In this document: in pieces, positions 9,336 through 17,497 of the stretch
Layout: every line of letters starts with the position of its first letter
How positions within the stretch are numbered: the first letter of the stretch is position 1
Origin: JAHJQZ01 sp963676075
Lineage (GTDB): Bacteria; Pseudomonadota; Alphaproteobacteria; Rhizobiales; Devosiaceae
Length of the DNA stretch: 64,000 bases
NCBI GenBank assembly: GCA_963676075.2
Contig: CAXXNZ010000013.1
Span: 186,001-250,000 of the forward strand
Reading direction: 5' to 3'
Translations under genes and position numbers: made by a program
Notes under the pieces: generated by a model
What the model saw: the letters and a program-made list of their open reading frames with translations, nothing else
Told to the model about the DNA's origin: nothing
Databases searched by the model: none

Positions 9336-10107
9336 TCTGTGACGATGCGTTCCCGATATTGATCGGCTTGGGCCATGGTCGCCTTCCGGTTGTAGTTGAG
9401 CATGATTTCCATGGCCTTGCGGGCCGATGCCGCGTCTCTAGCCTTGATGGCCTCGGCAACCCTGATGTGGCCGTCACGGGTGACAGGCTCATCGTCGCCG
9501 CCACCCAGCACACCAAACTCGTAAGAATCCTCAGCATGGTCAGGATCAGCGGCCTCAACTGACGCATCATCAGATTGCCGGTCGCTTCCAGAAGCGTTGC
9601 ATGGAATCGGCAGTCGGCGGCAAAAAGCTCTTCGGTTTCGTCCTTTTCCGGATGCAAGGCGTGCGCTGCCGAGAGCAATGTTTCCATTTGCTCATCGCTT
9701 GCGCGTTCGGCCGCCAGCGCAGCGGCGGCCGGCTCGATGATGTAGCGCAGTTCCGTTGTTTCGACGAACATCATGAGCAGACGCGGATGCGTGGGTTCGT
9801 GCCAGGAAACAACGTCCGAATCGAGCAGGTTCCACTCTTCGACCGGCCGGACCCTGGTGCCGTAGCGGCGTGCCGTGCGTACCATGCCTTTGCCCGAAAG
9901 AACCTTGATCGCGTCCCGGATCGTCGCGCGGCTCACGCCGAGCATTTCTGCGAGTTCAGACTCCGTCGGCATCACCTCGGAGGGGTTGAATATGTCGTTT
10001 GCTATGCGTCGCCCCAGAATGCCGACAGCCAGCTTCGTTGCCCCCGTCGGCAGGGAGGATCCGAGGTCAGGCGGCAGTGGCAGCCGGTCGTTGTCAGCTT
10101 TGCTCAT
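9332..10107 (-). CDS. GntR-family regulator, FadR/FCD type (one frameshift in this sequence)
   Basis: Transcription factor with an N-terminal winged helix (TESELAEMLGVSRATIRDAI, roughly residues 48-67) and an all-helical FCD effector domain that usually binds an organic or sugar acid through metal-binding Asp/His residues. The frame breaks near 9515-9517. Adding one base to that A run (T run on the coding strand) restores GVLGGGDDEPVTRDGHI and the expected helical tail to a TAG at 9332-9334, giving about 258 residues. It is convergent with the hydrolase and divergent from the galactonate-dehydratase-like gene. It is the best candidate to bind the CTARAT-N3-ATYTAG sites at 5607, 10137, 16863 and 16905. 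Confidence 0.85.
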
Positions 10108-10136
10108 GTTGGCGTTCTTTTTGCAGCATAATTACT

Positions 10137-10151
10137 TTACATATGATTTAG
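10137..10151. promoter_or_regulatory. Candidate autoregulatory operator upstream of the GntR gene
   Basis: TTACAT-ATG-ATTTAG has one perfect half (ATTTAG) and one weaker half (4 of 6) of the motif seen at 16863-16877. It lies 29 bases upstream of the regulator start codon, a position suited to autorepression. Confidence 0.45.
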
Positions 10152-10242
10152 AGAGTAGCATGGTGAGGGCGCATTATGACGCAGAGCCCCTCAACAAGGA
10201 AGTGTTCCGCGTTCGGTGCACCACGCTAAGAACCTGCAATGT

Positions 10243-10264
10243 GGAAGCATTCGTGATTGCTTCC
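10243..10264. promoter_or_regulatory. Inverted repeat upstream of the galactonate-dehydratase-like gene
   Basis: GGAAGCA (10243-10249) and TGCTTCC (10258-10264) form a perfect 7-bp inverted repeat with an 8-base spacer, about 75 bases before the start at 10341. It differs from the CTARAT motif. It could be an operator or a small hairpin; nothing else supports it. Confidence 0.25.
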
Positions 10265-10340
10265 CGTGTGCAAACGGTGAGGCCGTCAAGTCGCAGTGAG
10301 AATCAACTCGCTGCAATAGAAGGTATTTCAGGGCAAAGGT

Positions 10341-11516
10341 ATGAAAATCACTGCTGTTGAGACAGTTGTTGTGCATGCGATTCATCGCAACTGGATCTTT
10401 GTTAAGGTCCTGACCGACCAACCCGGTCTTTACGGATGGGGTGAAGCGACGCTGGAATGGAAGACCCGGGCGGTGAAGGCGACGATCGAGGATCTATCGC
10501 TGTTTGTCATCGGCGAAGACCCGATGCGTATCGAGCACGTCGTGCGCCGGATGACGGGCTTCAGTTTCTGGCCGCTCGGGGTCATCGGAATGTCCGCTGT
10601 CTCCGGGATCGAACAGGCGCTTTGGGATATCAAGGGTAAGGCCCTCGGTGTGCCCGTCTGGCAATTGCTCGGCGGACGTGTTCGCGACAGCGTGCGGGTC
10701 TACACGCACCTGCTGCGCGGTGACCAGAATCGGCAGGTCTCCGGCGACGACATCAGCGCCTTCTGCGACGCCGTGCAGGAAACCGTCGAAATGGGTTACA
10801 ACGCCATCAAGGTGGGGCTCATCCCCTATACCGGATATGATGCGCGTCTGTCGGCGGTACGTCACACCGAAAAACTGGCCGCCGCCGTTCGAGAGCGGGT
10901 TGGTGACGATATCGACATCATGACCGATTTTCACGGGCGGCCGGATTCGCTCGCCGCGTCGAAAGCCTTCATCGACGTCATCGCGCCGATCCATCCTCTT
11001 TTCATCGAGGAGCCGATCCAGCCGGGCAACACGCCGGCCATGGCGGCGCTGGCGCGGCAGGTCGACTGCCCGCTCGCAACAGGCGAGCGGCTGTTCACGC
11101 CGCGCGAATATGCTGAAGTCGCCGAAACGCGCGCGGTGACATTCGTGCAGCCTGATCTGGCCCATTGTGGTGGTTTTTCCGGCGGACGGCGCATCGCGGC
11201 AATCGCCGAGGCTGCCAATATCGGCGTTTCGCCACACAATCCGATGGGACCGGTTGCCGGCGCGGTTGCGCTTCAATTCGATCTGGCGACCACGAATTTC
11301 GTCATTCAGGAGGAAGCGAGCGGCATTGCACCCTGGTTCCACGACATCTGCAAGACGACGCCTTTGCAGCTGATCGACGGTTCCTGGCCGGTTACGGAAG
11401 CGCCCGGACTGGGCATCGAGATCGACGAGAAGGCGGCGAGCGCTCATCCCTTTGCGCCTGAAATCATCCCGGCCCTCGAAGCGATCCTGCCCGATGGCCG
11501 CGTGGCCAACTGGTAG
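10341..11516 (+). CDS. Enolase-superfamily acid-sugar dehydratase, galactonate dehydratase-like
   Basis: 391 residues. Likely metal ligands are D196, E223 and E249. H198 (in DFHGR) and H299 (in SPHNPMGP), the latter with D272, match the two-histidine arrangement known for D-galactonate dehydratase, where they act as acid and base. Such enzymes convert an aldonic acid to a 2-keto-3-deoxy acid. The start ATG has AGGG eight bases upstream. The gene is divergent from the regulator and is followed by the GH43-like gene after 39 bases. Galactonate itself is only one of several possible substrates. Confidence 0.86.
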   Translation: MKITAVETVVVHAIHRNWIFVKVLTDQPGLYGWGEATLEWKTRAVKATIEDLSLFVIGEDPMRIEHVVRRMTGFSFWPLGVIGMSAVSGIEQALWDIKGKALGVPVWQLLGGRVRDSVRVYTHLLRGDQNRQVSGDDISAFCDAVQETVEMGYNAIKVGLIPYTGYDARLSAVRHTEKLAAAVRERVGDDIDIMTDFHGRPDSLAASKAFIDVIAPIHPLFIEEPIQPGNTPAMAALARQVDCPLATGERLFTPREYAEVAETRAVTFVQPDLAHCGGFSGGRRIAAIAEAANIGVSPHNPMGPVAGAVALQFDLATTNFVIQEEASGIAPWFHDICKTTPLQLIDGSWPVTEAPGLGIEIDEKAASAHPFAPEIIPALEAILPDGRVANW

Positions 11517-11555
11517 TCACCCACAAACACACGCGCAAAGCGGCGGACCGCAGCC

Positions 11556-12506
11556 ATGTCAGCTCCGATTTTTCGCGATCCAGTTGAAGATGGCGCCGCT
11601 GATCCCACAGTGGTGCGTAATCGTCAAAGCGGCGAGTGGTGGATGTTCTACACCAACCGTCGCCCGTCGGTGGACGGTGGCAAACTGTGGATTCACGGGG
11701 CGACCATCGGCATTGCCGTATCCGATGACGACGGTGCCAGCTGGCACTACAAGGGCACAGTCCGGGGGCTCGACGCCCCCGGCGATCCGCCAAGAAACAC
11801 GCATTGGGCGCCCGAGGTGATTTGGGCTGACGGCCTTTATCACATGTATCTGACTTACATCACCGGCGTGCCGTCGTTCAGCGGGCCGGACGTTGCCAGA
11901 ACGATCGTCCATTTCACCAGCCTCGATCTTGTCAACTGGACGCGCGTGGGCCCGCTAAAGCTGTCGAGCGGGCGTGTGATCGATGCAGCAGTCTTTGCGT
12001 GTCCCGACGGGCGCTGGCGGCTCTGGTACAAGGACGACGCCGATGGTGCGAGCACCTGGAGCGCGACCAGCGCCGATCTGTTCACGTGGCAGGTTGAGGA
12101 ACGCGTTGTTCCCGGCGCTCCGGACGGCAATCCGCACGAAGGCCCCAATGTCTTTTTCCTGTCCGGACACTATTGGCTCATTGTCGATGAATGGCACGGC
12201 CAGGGCGTCTATCGCTCGGCAGACACGCGGAAATGGACCCGGCAGGGCAAGATCGGCGACCGTCCCGGACGCCATGACCTCGACCGGCGCTTCGTCCGGC
12301 ATGCCGATGTCGTGGCGTTCGACACGCATGCGGCCATGTATTACTTCACCCATCCGCTATGGGATGAAATCGATCAGACGGCGGGGCCGCAATCGGTCGA
12401 GGCAAAACAGACCGTCCTGCATCACGCCAGGCTGACGGTACGCGACGGTCTGCTCGAGTTCACGCGCGATATCGCCGCCGACACTCCACTGCTGCGGCGA
12501 GCCTGA
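11556..12506 (+). CDS. GH43-like five-bladed beta-propeller glycosidase
   Basis: 316 residues without a signal peptide, so predicted cytoplasmic. Repeated aromatic propeller blades are visible (WWMFYTN, YHMYLTY, WRLWYKD, YWLIVDE). Candidate catalytic residues in GH43 positions are D16 (in ADPTVV), D143 (in VIDAAVF) and E195 (in HEGP), and the WAPEV motif near residue 84 is typical. The family releases arabinose, xylose or related residues from oligosaccharides; related propeller families (GH32, GH68, GH117) are less likely but not excluded. It sits directly downstream of the dehydratase-like gene, probably in one transcript. Confidence 0.75.
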   Translation: MSAPIFRDPVEDGAADPTVVRNRQSGEWWMFYTNRRPSVDGGKLWIHGATIGIAVSDDDGASWHYKGTVRGLDAPGDPPRNTHWAPEVIWADGLYHMYLTYITGVPSFSGPDVARTIVHFTSLDLVNWTRVGPLKLSSGRVIDAAVFACPDGRWRLWYKDDADGASTWSATSADLFTWQVEERVVPGAPDGNPHEGPNVFFLSGHYWLIVDEWHGQGVYRSADTRKWTRQGKIGDRPGRHDLDRRFVRHADVVAFDTHAAMYYFTHPLWDEIDQTAGPQSVEAKQTVLHHARLTVRDGLLEFTRDIAADTPLLRRA

Positions 12507-12548
12507 TACCGGATCTCCCGTTCATCGGTCCCGACGGATCGAAAGGTC

Positions 12549-13610
12549 CTAATTCTCGCTGATCCGCATGCCGGTTTCAGCATCGAAGATATAGGTGCGC
12601 TCGGGAACCGTCGCGAGACGGATCTCGGTTTCGGACACGTAATCGTCCTCCCCGCTCACCATGACCATCGTGTTCTGGCCGCCGATTTCGACGGTCAGAA
12701 AGGTTTGTCCGCCGGTTGGTTCGACGAATGTGATCTTGCCGAGCAATGATCCCGTGTTGGCCTGGAAATGTTCCGGACGAACGCCAACCACCACTTTCTG
12801 TCCCTGTTCCACGCGCGCTCCCGCGACAAAGGGAAAATCGGCGCCGTCGGCGGCATGGGCGAATTCGCCGTCGATCGTGGCATCGAAGAAATTCATCGCA
12901 GGCGAACCGATGAAACCGGCCACGAAGGTATTTGCCGGGCGCCGGTAGAGGTCCATGGGCGAGCCTTCCTGCTGAATGATGCCGTGGTTGAGCACGATCA
13001 CTCTGTCGGCCAGCGTCATTGCTTCCACCTGGTCGTGCGTGACGTAGATCGAGGTCACCGCCATCTTCTTGTGCAGCGCCTTGATCTCGCCGCGCATCTG
13101 CACCCTCAGCTTGGCGTCGAGGTTGGAGAGGGGCTCATCGAACAGGAAAACCGAGGGATTGCGCACCACGGCCCGTCCCATGGCGACGCGCTGGCGTTGC
13201 CCGCCGGAAAGCTGCGACGGCTTGCGATCCAGAAGCGGCTCGAGCTCGAGCATCTTCGCCGCGACGTGAACCCGCTCGTCGATCTCCGTCTTCGATTTCC
13301 CCGACAGTTCGAGGTTGAATGCCATGTTCCTGTAAACGGTCATGTGCGGGTAAAGCGCATAGGACTGGAACACCATGGCGATGTTGCGCTCGCGCGGGGT
13401 GAGATCGTTGACCACCTTGGACCCGATGGCGATTTCGCCGCCGGTGACATCCTCGAGTCCGGCGACCATACGCAGGATGGTGGACTTTCCGCATCCGGAT
13501 GGCCCGACCAATGCAACGAATTCGCCGTCATCGACTGTCAGGTTGATATTCTTGATCACGGAAACCACGCCGAAGTCTTTGGCGAGATTCCGCAATTCCA
13601 GGTTAGCCAT
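12549..13610 (-). CDS. CUT1 sugar ABC transporter ATP-binding protein (second system)
   Basis: 353-residue ATPase with Walker A GPSGCGKST (36-44), LSGGQRQR signature and Walker B VFLFDEP, followed by a MalK/UgpC regulatory domain (VGVRPEHF). A strong AGGAGG site seven bases before the ATG supports the start. Last gene of a minus-strand operon: binding protein, two permeases, ATPase. It is clearly a paralogue of the ATPase at 2865-3935 but not a recent copy. Confidence 0.93.
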   Translation of the reverse strand: MANLELRNLAKDFGVVSVIKNINLTVDDGEFVALVGPSGCGKSTILRMVAGLEDVTGGEIAIGSKVVNDLTPRERNIAMVFQSYALYPHMTVYRNMAFNLELSGKSKTEIDERVHVAAKMLELEPLLDRKPSQLSGGQRQRVAMGRAVVRNPSVFLFDEPLSNLDAKLRVQMRGEIKALHKKMAVTSIYVTHDQVEAMTLADRVIVLNHGIIQQEGSPMDLYRRPANTFVAGFIGSPAMNFFDATIDGEFAHAADGADFPFVAGARVEQGQKVVVGVRPEHFQANTGSLLGKITFVEPTGGQTFLTVEIGGQNTMVMVSGEDDYVSETEIRLATVPERTYIFDAETGMRISEN

Positions 13611-13638
13611 GGGATTTCCTCCTGAGCGACGGCGGACG

Positions 13639-14517
13639 CTATTTGACGGCGCCGGCGGTCAATCCGGCGATGATGTGCTTTTGCGCTGCGAAAAAGACGA
13701 TGATCGTGGGCAGGATCGTGAGCGTGATGAACGCAAGGATGAGCTGCCAGTCGGTCGAGAACTCGCCGCGATAGACCATGATGCCCAGCGGCCACGGATA
13801 CTTGCTTTCGGAATTGAGCATGATCAGCGGAATGATGTAGCTATTCCAGCTGGCGACGAACGAGATGATCCCCACGGTGGCGATGATGGGGCGGCTCAGG
13901 GGCAGGGTGATGCTCCAGAAGAACCGCAGATAGCCCGCGCCATCGACAAAAGCCGCATCGAAAAGCTCTTCCGGAAGACCACGGAAATAGTTGCGGAACA
14001 GCAGAATGCTCATGCCGAGATGAAAGGCGACCTGGGGCAGGATCACGCCCCAATAGGTGTCGAGCAGTCCGAGGTCGCGGATGCGGATGAACAGCGGCAG
14101 AATGGCCGTCGCGGCGGGAAACATCAGTCCCATCAGGAAGTAGTTGAGCAAGAAGCCCGACCCGAAGAACTTCACATGCGCGAAGGTGAAGGCGGCCATG
14201 GCCGACAGCATTACGGTCAGGAAGACACTGGCCAGGGCGATGATCATGGAATTGCCCATCTGCAGCCAGTAGCGCTGGCTCAGGATAATGTCGCCGTAAT
14301 TGGACCATTGCCAGTCCGTCGGAAGGCCGAAGGCATTGCCGCGAAGGTCACCCAGGGTCTTGAACCCGCCAAGGGCGGTCGCAAGCAGCGGCACGATGAC
14401 GATCGCGGCGACGATGATCAGGCTCGAATAGATGTACACACGTGTCCCCAGGGCGACGCGTTGTCCACCCAGGCCGGCTTTTCTCGGTGCGATGGCGGCG
14501 GCTTCTGTATCAGTCAT
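13639..14517 (-). CDS. CUT1 sugar ABC transporter permease (MalG-like, second system)
   Basis: 292-residue inner-membrane protein with six probable helices. The EAA loop is degenerate: ELFDAAFVDGAGYLRFFW in place of the usual E-A-A, but at the expected place before the last two helices. The ASWNSYIIPLIML segment is typical of the MalG subfamily. It overlaps the upstream permease gene by 8 bases and leads the ATPase gene by 28 bases. Confidence 0.92.
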   Translation of the reverse strand: MTDTEAAAIAPRKAGLGGQRVALGTRVYIYSSLIIVAAIVIVPLLATALGGFKTLGDLRGNAFGLPTDWQWSNYGDIILSQRYWLQMGNSMIIALASVFLTVMLSAMAAFTFAHVKFFGSGFLLNYFLMGLMFPAATAILPLFIRIRDLGLLDTYWGVILPQVAFHLGMSILLFRNYFRGLPEELFDAAFVDGAGYLRFFWSITLPLSRPIIATVGIISFVASWNSYIIPLIMLNSESKYPWPLGIMVYRGEFSTDWQLILAFITLTILPTIIVFFAAQKHIIAGLTAGAVK

Positions 14518-15451
14518 TTTTCATGAAGACCCGTTTGTAGCTGAAGGCCAGCGAGACGCAGATGACAAACAGCACCACGCCGACAGCAGAGCCGAAGCCC
14601 ACATTCATGCGCATCACACCGAAGGAATACAGGAACGTCACCATTGTCTGGGTGGCGTTGAACGGACCGCCGCCGGTCAGGGGCATGATCATGTCGAACA
14701 GTTGCAGCGACCCGATCACTGCAAAAAAGACGGACAGACGTACCGTGGACCCGAGCAACGGCAGGGTCACGCGTCTGAATTTCTGCCAACCTGTGGCGCC
14801 GTCGATATCGGCGGCTTCCAGCACTTCCTTGTCGATTGCCTGAAGTCCGGCAACGAACAGCATCATGTGAAAACCGAAATACTTCCAGACGACGACGGCC
14901 AGGACGCAGACCATCGCGGCGCCCTTGTCGGCCAGCCAGAACGGCGATTCCATGTTGAGCGCGTTGAAGACCGCAGCCACAAGGCCGAACTGTCCGTCGT
15001 AGACGAAACGCCAGATGAGGCCGGCTGCAACGTCTGCAAGAACGTACGGCAGGAAGAACAGCAGGCGGAACGCCACTGCGCCGCGAACCCGCCGAACCAC
15101 CAGCGTCGCCAGCCAGAGTGCCAGCGGCACCTGGATCAGGATGGAAACGGCGATGATCAATCCGTTATTGATCAGTGCCTGAAGGAAGGCGCCGTTCCTG
15201 AAGATCAACTGGTAATTGCGCAGCGCGACCCATTCAGTGGGCAGGCCATAGCCGTTCCAGTCGTAGAACGAATACCAGGCAGCCTCACCAATGGGCAGGA
15301 TCACGAAAACGGTGAACAGGATAAGCGCCGGCGGCAGAAACAGTATGATTACCGGCAGCTTGCCCCGGATCTTGGTGCGATGGCGTCGCGTTAACAAGGA
15401 AAGAAGGCCGCCCAGCGGCTTCTTGGCTGCCATGGAGTCGGTCTGGGACAT
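14510..15451 (-). CDS. CUT1 sugar ABC transporter permease (MalF-like, second system)
   Basis: 313-residue inner-membrane permease with a basic cytoplasmic N-terminus, about six helices and the EAA loop (LEAADIDGATGWQKFRRVT), followed by PLTGGGPFNAT, a common MalF-family signature. It lies 75 bases after the binding-protein gene and overlaps the next permease. Together these two permeases form the channel for the sugar bound by the protein at 15527-16819. Confidence 0.92.
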   Translation of the reverse strand: MSQTDSMAAKKPLGGLLSLLTRRHRTKIRGKLPVIILFLPPALILFTVFVILPIGEAAWYSFYDWNGYGLPTEWVALRNYQLIFRNGAFLQALINNGLIIAVSILIQVPLALWLATLVVRRVRGAVAFRLLFFLPYVLADVAAGLIWRFVYDGQFGLVAAVFNALNMESPFWLADKGAAMVCVLAVVVWKYFGFHMMLFVAGLQAIDKEVLEAADIDGATGWQKFRRVTLPLLGSTVRLSVFFAVIGSLQLFDMIMPLTGGGPFNATQTMVTFLYSFGVMRMNVGFGSAVGVVLFVICVSLAFSYKRVFMKND

Positions 15452-15526
15452 GAGCCTTGTCTTTCCACTTCGGCTGGGTATGCCACCGCCCGGTACGGGG
15501 CGATGGCAATGCGTAAGGCGTAAGAA

Positions 15527-16819
15527 CTACATTTCCAGTTCGAACGCGTCCTGGACCTGCTGAACGGCGTCCTGAGCGGAAATCTGACCGGCGGCCAGAG
15601 CGGCCGAAATGTCATTGACCACGCGGCCAACATTGGGACCCAGATCCTGGTCGAGATAGTTCTGGTGCCAGGTCTCTTTGCTCATCTGTTCGGCTGCGAG
15701 CTTCATCGACGGTTCGACAAGACCTTCTTCACCACCGAAAGTGGTTGGAATGACCCCGCGGGCGGCCAGTTTCTTGGCATTGTCCACATTGGTGTAGAAC
15801 TTGAGGAAATCGACGGTTTCGGCAGGTGCGTTCTTGGTGACGACCCAGCCGTTGATGCCGCCGAAATCGTCCGTCACCAGCCCTGGTGCACCCTCGATCG
15901 CCGGGAACGGGAACCGTCCGATGTTCTCCGGGGCAAGCCCTTTGCCATCGGTTGCGGCGAGAGCCTGGTTCGCCGGCGTTGCAGTGTTGTCGCCAGCCAA
16001 GAGGAAGGCGGCACGACCGTCGGCAAAAGTGGCCGCTGCGTCAGGCCAGCTTGCCGCCACGAAGCCCTTCTGGAAAGCTTCCAGCTTGCCAAGATCGATA
16101 AGCTTCTGGCTCGCCTCGACGAAACCGTCCGAAAGGAATCCGTCGCCGGCGCGCGCAGCGTCAAGGCCTTCCTGGCCGACTTCGCGCATAACCAGATACG
16201 ACCAGAAGAACTGAAGCGGCCACTTGTCACCGCCGCCTGCGGCGATCGGAGCGATACCTGCGGCCCTGAGCTGTTTGACGGCATCAGTGAACTCGCCCCA
16301 GGTCTTGATGGCCTCGCCATCGACCCCGGCCTTTGCCAGCAATTCCTTGTTGTACCAGAACGAAACCACACCCGAATGGGTCGGCACCGCCCAAACCTTG
16401 TCGTTGAAGGTCATGCTGTCGATCGCGGCAGGATTGAGCATCTTGCGCCAGGCGCCATCGTCGGCGTTCAAGGCTTCGGTGATGTCGCGGATCTTGCCGG
16501 TTTCCGACTGTTCTTTCAGAACGCCGCCAGCCCATGTGTAGAACATGCTCGGGGCGTTGTCCGACTGCAGCAAGGTCGGCAACTTGGCTTTGAATGCCTC
16601 GTTGTCCAGAAACTGGAACTCGATATGCACACCCGGATGCAAGGCTTCATAGTCTGAAGCGATCTCGTGCCAGGTCTCCAGCCGGGGCTGGTTGGTTTCC
16701 AGATGCAACCAGTTGATCGTCGTCTCTGCGGACATAGCCTGGACGCTGGTCATAGCGGCCACAGCGCCCACTGCAATAGCAAGTCGGTGCCGCCAAGGGT
16801 GGCCCAAAATAGCTGTCAT
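15527..16819 (-). CDS. Sugar ABC transporter substrate-binding protein (second system)
   Basis: 430-residue periplasmic protein. A Sec signal peptide runs over roughly residues 1-31 (basic start, hydrophobic AIAVGAVAAM core, cleavage likely near AMSA). The mature part has family-1 binding-protein landmarks: INWLHLETN at the start, YTWAGGVL, WAVPTHSGVVSFWYNKELL and GGDKWPL. A GAGGAGAAAAGGG stretch precedes the ATG. First gene of the four-gene minus-strand operon, behind a well-formed promoter with two operators (16863-16919). The ligand is unknown; size suggests a di- or oligosaccharide. Confidence 0.92.
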   Translation of the reverse strand: MTAILGHPWRHRLAIAVGAVAAMTSVQAMSAETTINWLHLETNQPRLETWHEIASDYEALHPGVHIEFQFLDNEAFKAKLPTLLQSDNAPSMFYTWAGGVLKEQSETGKIRDITEALNADDGAWRKMLNPAAIDSMTFNDKVWAVPTHSGVVSFWYNKELLAKAGVDGEAIKTWGEFTDAVKQLRAAGIAPIAAGGGDKWPLQFFWSYLVMREVGQEGLDAARAGDGFLSDGFVEASQKLIDLGKLEAFQKGFVAASWPDAAATFADGRAAFLLAGDNTATPANQALAATDGKGLAPENIGRFPFPAIEGAPGLVTDDFGGINGWVVTKNAPAETVDFLKFYTNVDNAKKLAARGVIPTTFGGEEGLVEPSMKLAAEQMSKETWHQNYLDQDLGPNVGRVVNDISAALAAGQISAQDAVQQVQDAFELEM

Positions 16820-16862
16820 ATCCCTTTTCTCCTCATCCTCCTGCCAAGCGGATTACGCTCGG

Positions 16863-16877
16863 CTAAATCACATTTAG
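16863..16877. promoter_or_regulatory. Operator O1 of the second transporter operon
   Basis: CTAAAT-CAC-ATTTAG, a perfect 6-3-6 inverted repeat that covers the -10 region of the promoter, where a bound repressor would block RNA polymerase. It is the best copy of the motif in the window. The GntR/FadR protein at 9332-10107 is the inferred binder. Confidence 0.6.
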
Positions 16878-16901
16878 ACCTACGTGGCACTTACGTGTCA
16901 A
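16873..16901 (-). promoter_or_regulatory. Promoter of the second sugar transporter operon
   Basis: On the minus strand a perfect -35 box TTGACA (16896-16901) is followed by exactly 17 bases and then TCTAAA (16873-16878), matching TATAAT at four of six positions. The start codon of the binding protein is 54 bases downstream of the -10. The -10 box lies inside an operator at 16863-16877, and a second operator lies just upstream of the -35. Confidence 0.65.
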
Positions 16902-16904
16902 GCC

Positions 16905-16919
16905 CTAAATATGATCTAG
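16905..16919. promoter_or_regulatory. Operator O2 of the second transporter operon
   Basis: CTAAAT-ATG-ATCTAG, a 6-3-6 inverted repeat with one mismatch. Its centre is 42 bases from that of O1, close to four helical turns, so dimers on the two sites would lie on the same face of the DNA. It sits directly upstream of the -35 box. Confidence 0.55.
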
Positions 16920-17064
16920 AAAAGCCCCGGTGCGCTTCGCTTTTTTGCCCGAATGAGCACAATAGGCGACAAAATAGGGAGTGACCTGCCTTCGGAAAAA
17001 AACCTCGAAATAGTGTTGAGTTTTCTGGGCTATTTCCCTAATTGGGGCGCGGATGGGACCCCGG
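16920..17064. other. Part of a 536-base gene-poor gap
   Basis: The gap between the binding-protein start and tRNA-Arg (16820-17355) holds the promoter and operators and the possible TMEM175 remnant at 17065-17286. In 16920-17064 I see only AT-richer sequence with no convincing frame, repeat or terminator. Confidence 0.4.
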
Positions 17065-17286
17065 TCAGGAAGACCTGCTGACCGGCGGAATCAGCCAGGT
17101 GACGCTAATCAGCAAGTACAAGGCGCACGCCGGGCTAATGCCATCGGGGATGAAAATGTTGAGAGCCGGAAGAGGAGAACAAGCGGCCTGAACGATCGTT
17201 TTGGACGTCGCGCGCGAATACAGAGTGAGGGCGATGTGCAGGGACGATTGCGCGGAAGCCATCGGACCGAACGATGTCAGGGCCAT
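17065..17286 (-). pseudogene. Possible C-terminal remnant of a TMEM175/DUF1211-type membrane protein
   Basis: A 73-residue frame whose second half, SPACALYLLISVTWLIPP, resembles the last helix and W-x-I-P-x-x-R ending of TMEM175-like potassium channel proteins. No N-terminal helices or family signature are present, and no ribosome site precedes the ATG. If real it is a truncated relic of a gene of about 200 codons. The similarity is judged by eye and is weak. Confidence 0.25.
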
Positions 17287-17355
17287 GGGCTTCGTTCACG
17301 ACCAGTCGGCGACCGGACGCGAGATCAGCTTTCTGACGGTTGTCGACAGAAGAAA

Positions 17356-17432
17356 TGGTGATCCCGACAGGATTCGAACCTGTGACCCTCAGATTAGGAA
17401 TCTGATGCTCTATCCTGCTGAGCTACGGGACC
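17356..17432 (-). tRNA. tRNA-Arg (anticodon CCT)
   Basis: 77 bases on the minus strand, starting GGTCCCGTAGC and ending with an encoded CCA. The acceptor stem pairs GGTCCCG with CGGGATC apart from wobble, the anticodon arm CAGAT-TCCTAAT-ATCTG-like stem displays CCT, and the T arm carries GGTTCGAATCC. It reads the AGG codon. It sits between the sugar locus and the phnN pair and is a type of tRNA gene often used by integrating elements; no integrase is nearby. Confidence 0.93.
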
Positions 17433-17497
17433 ACTGCGACGTGAAATCGCTGATTAGCAGATAGCGTGGGGTTTTTAAACCGCGCAGGCACTGCCTG

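Noticed and set aside
17356..17432. tRNA-Arg as the attachment site of a genomic island
   Set aside because: No integrase gene and no obvious direct repeat of the tRNA 3' end was found on either side within the window. XerD at 43582 is the housekeeping recombinase.
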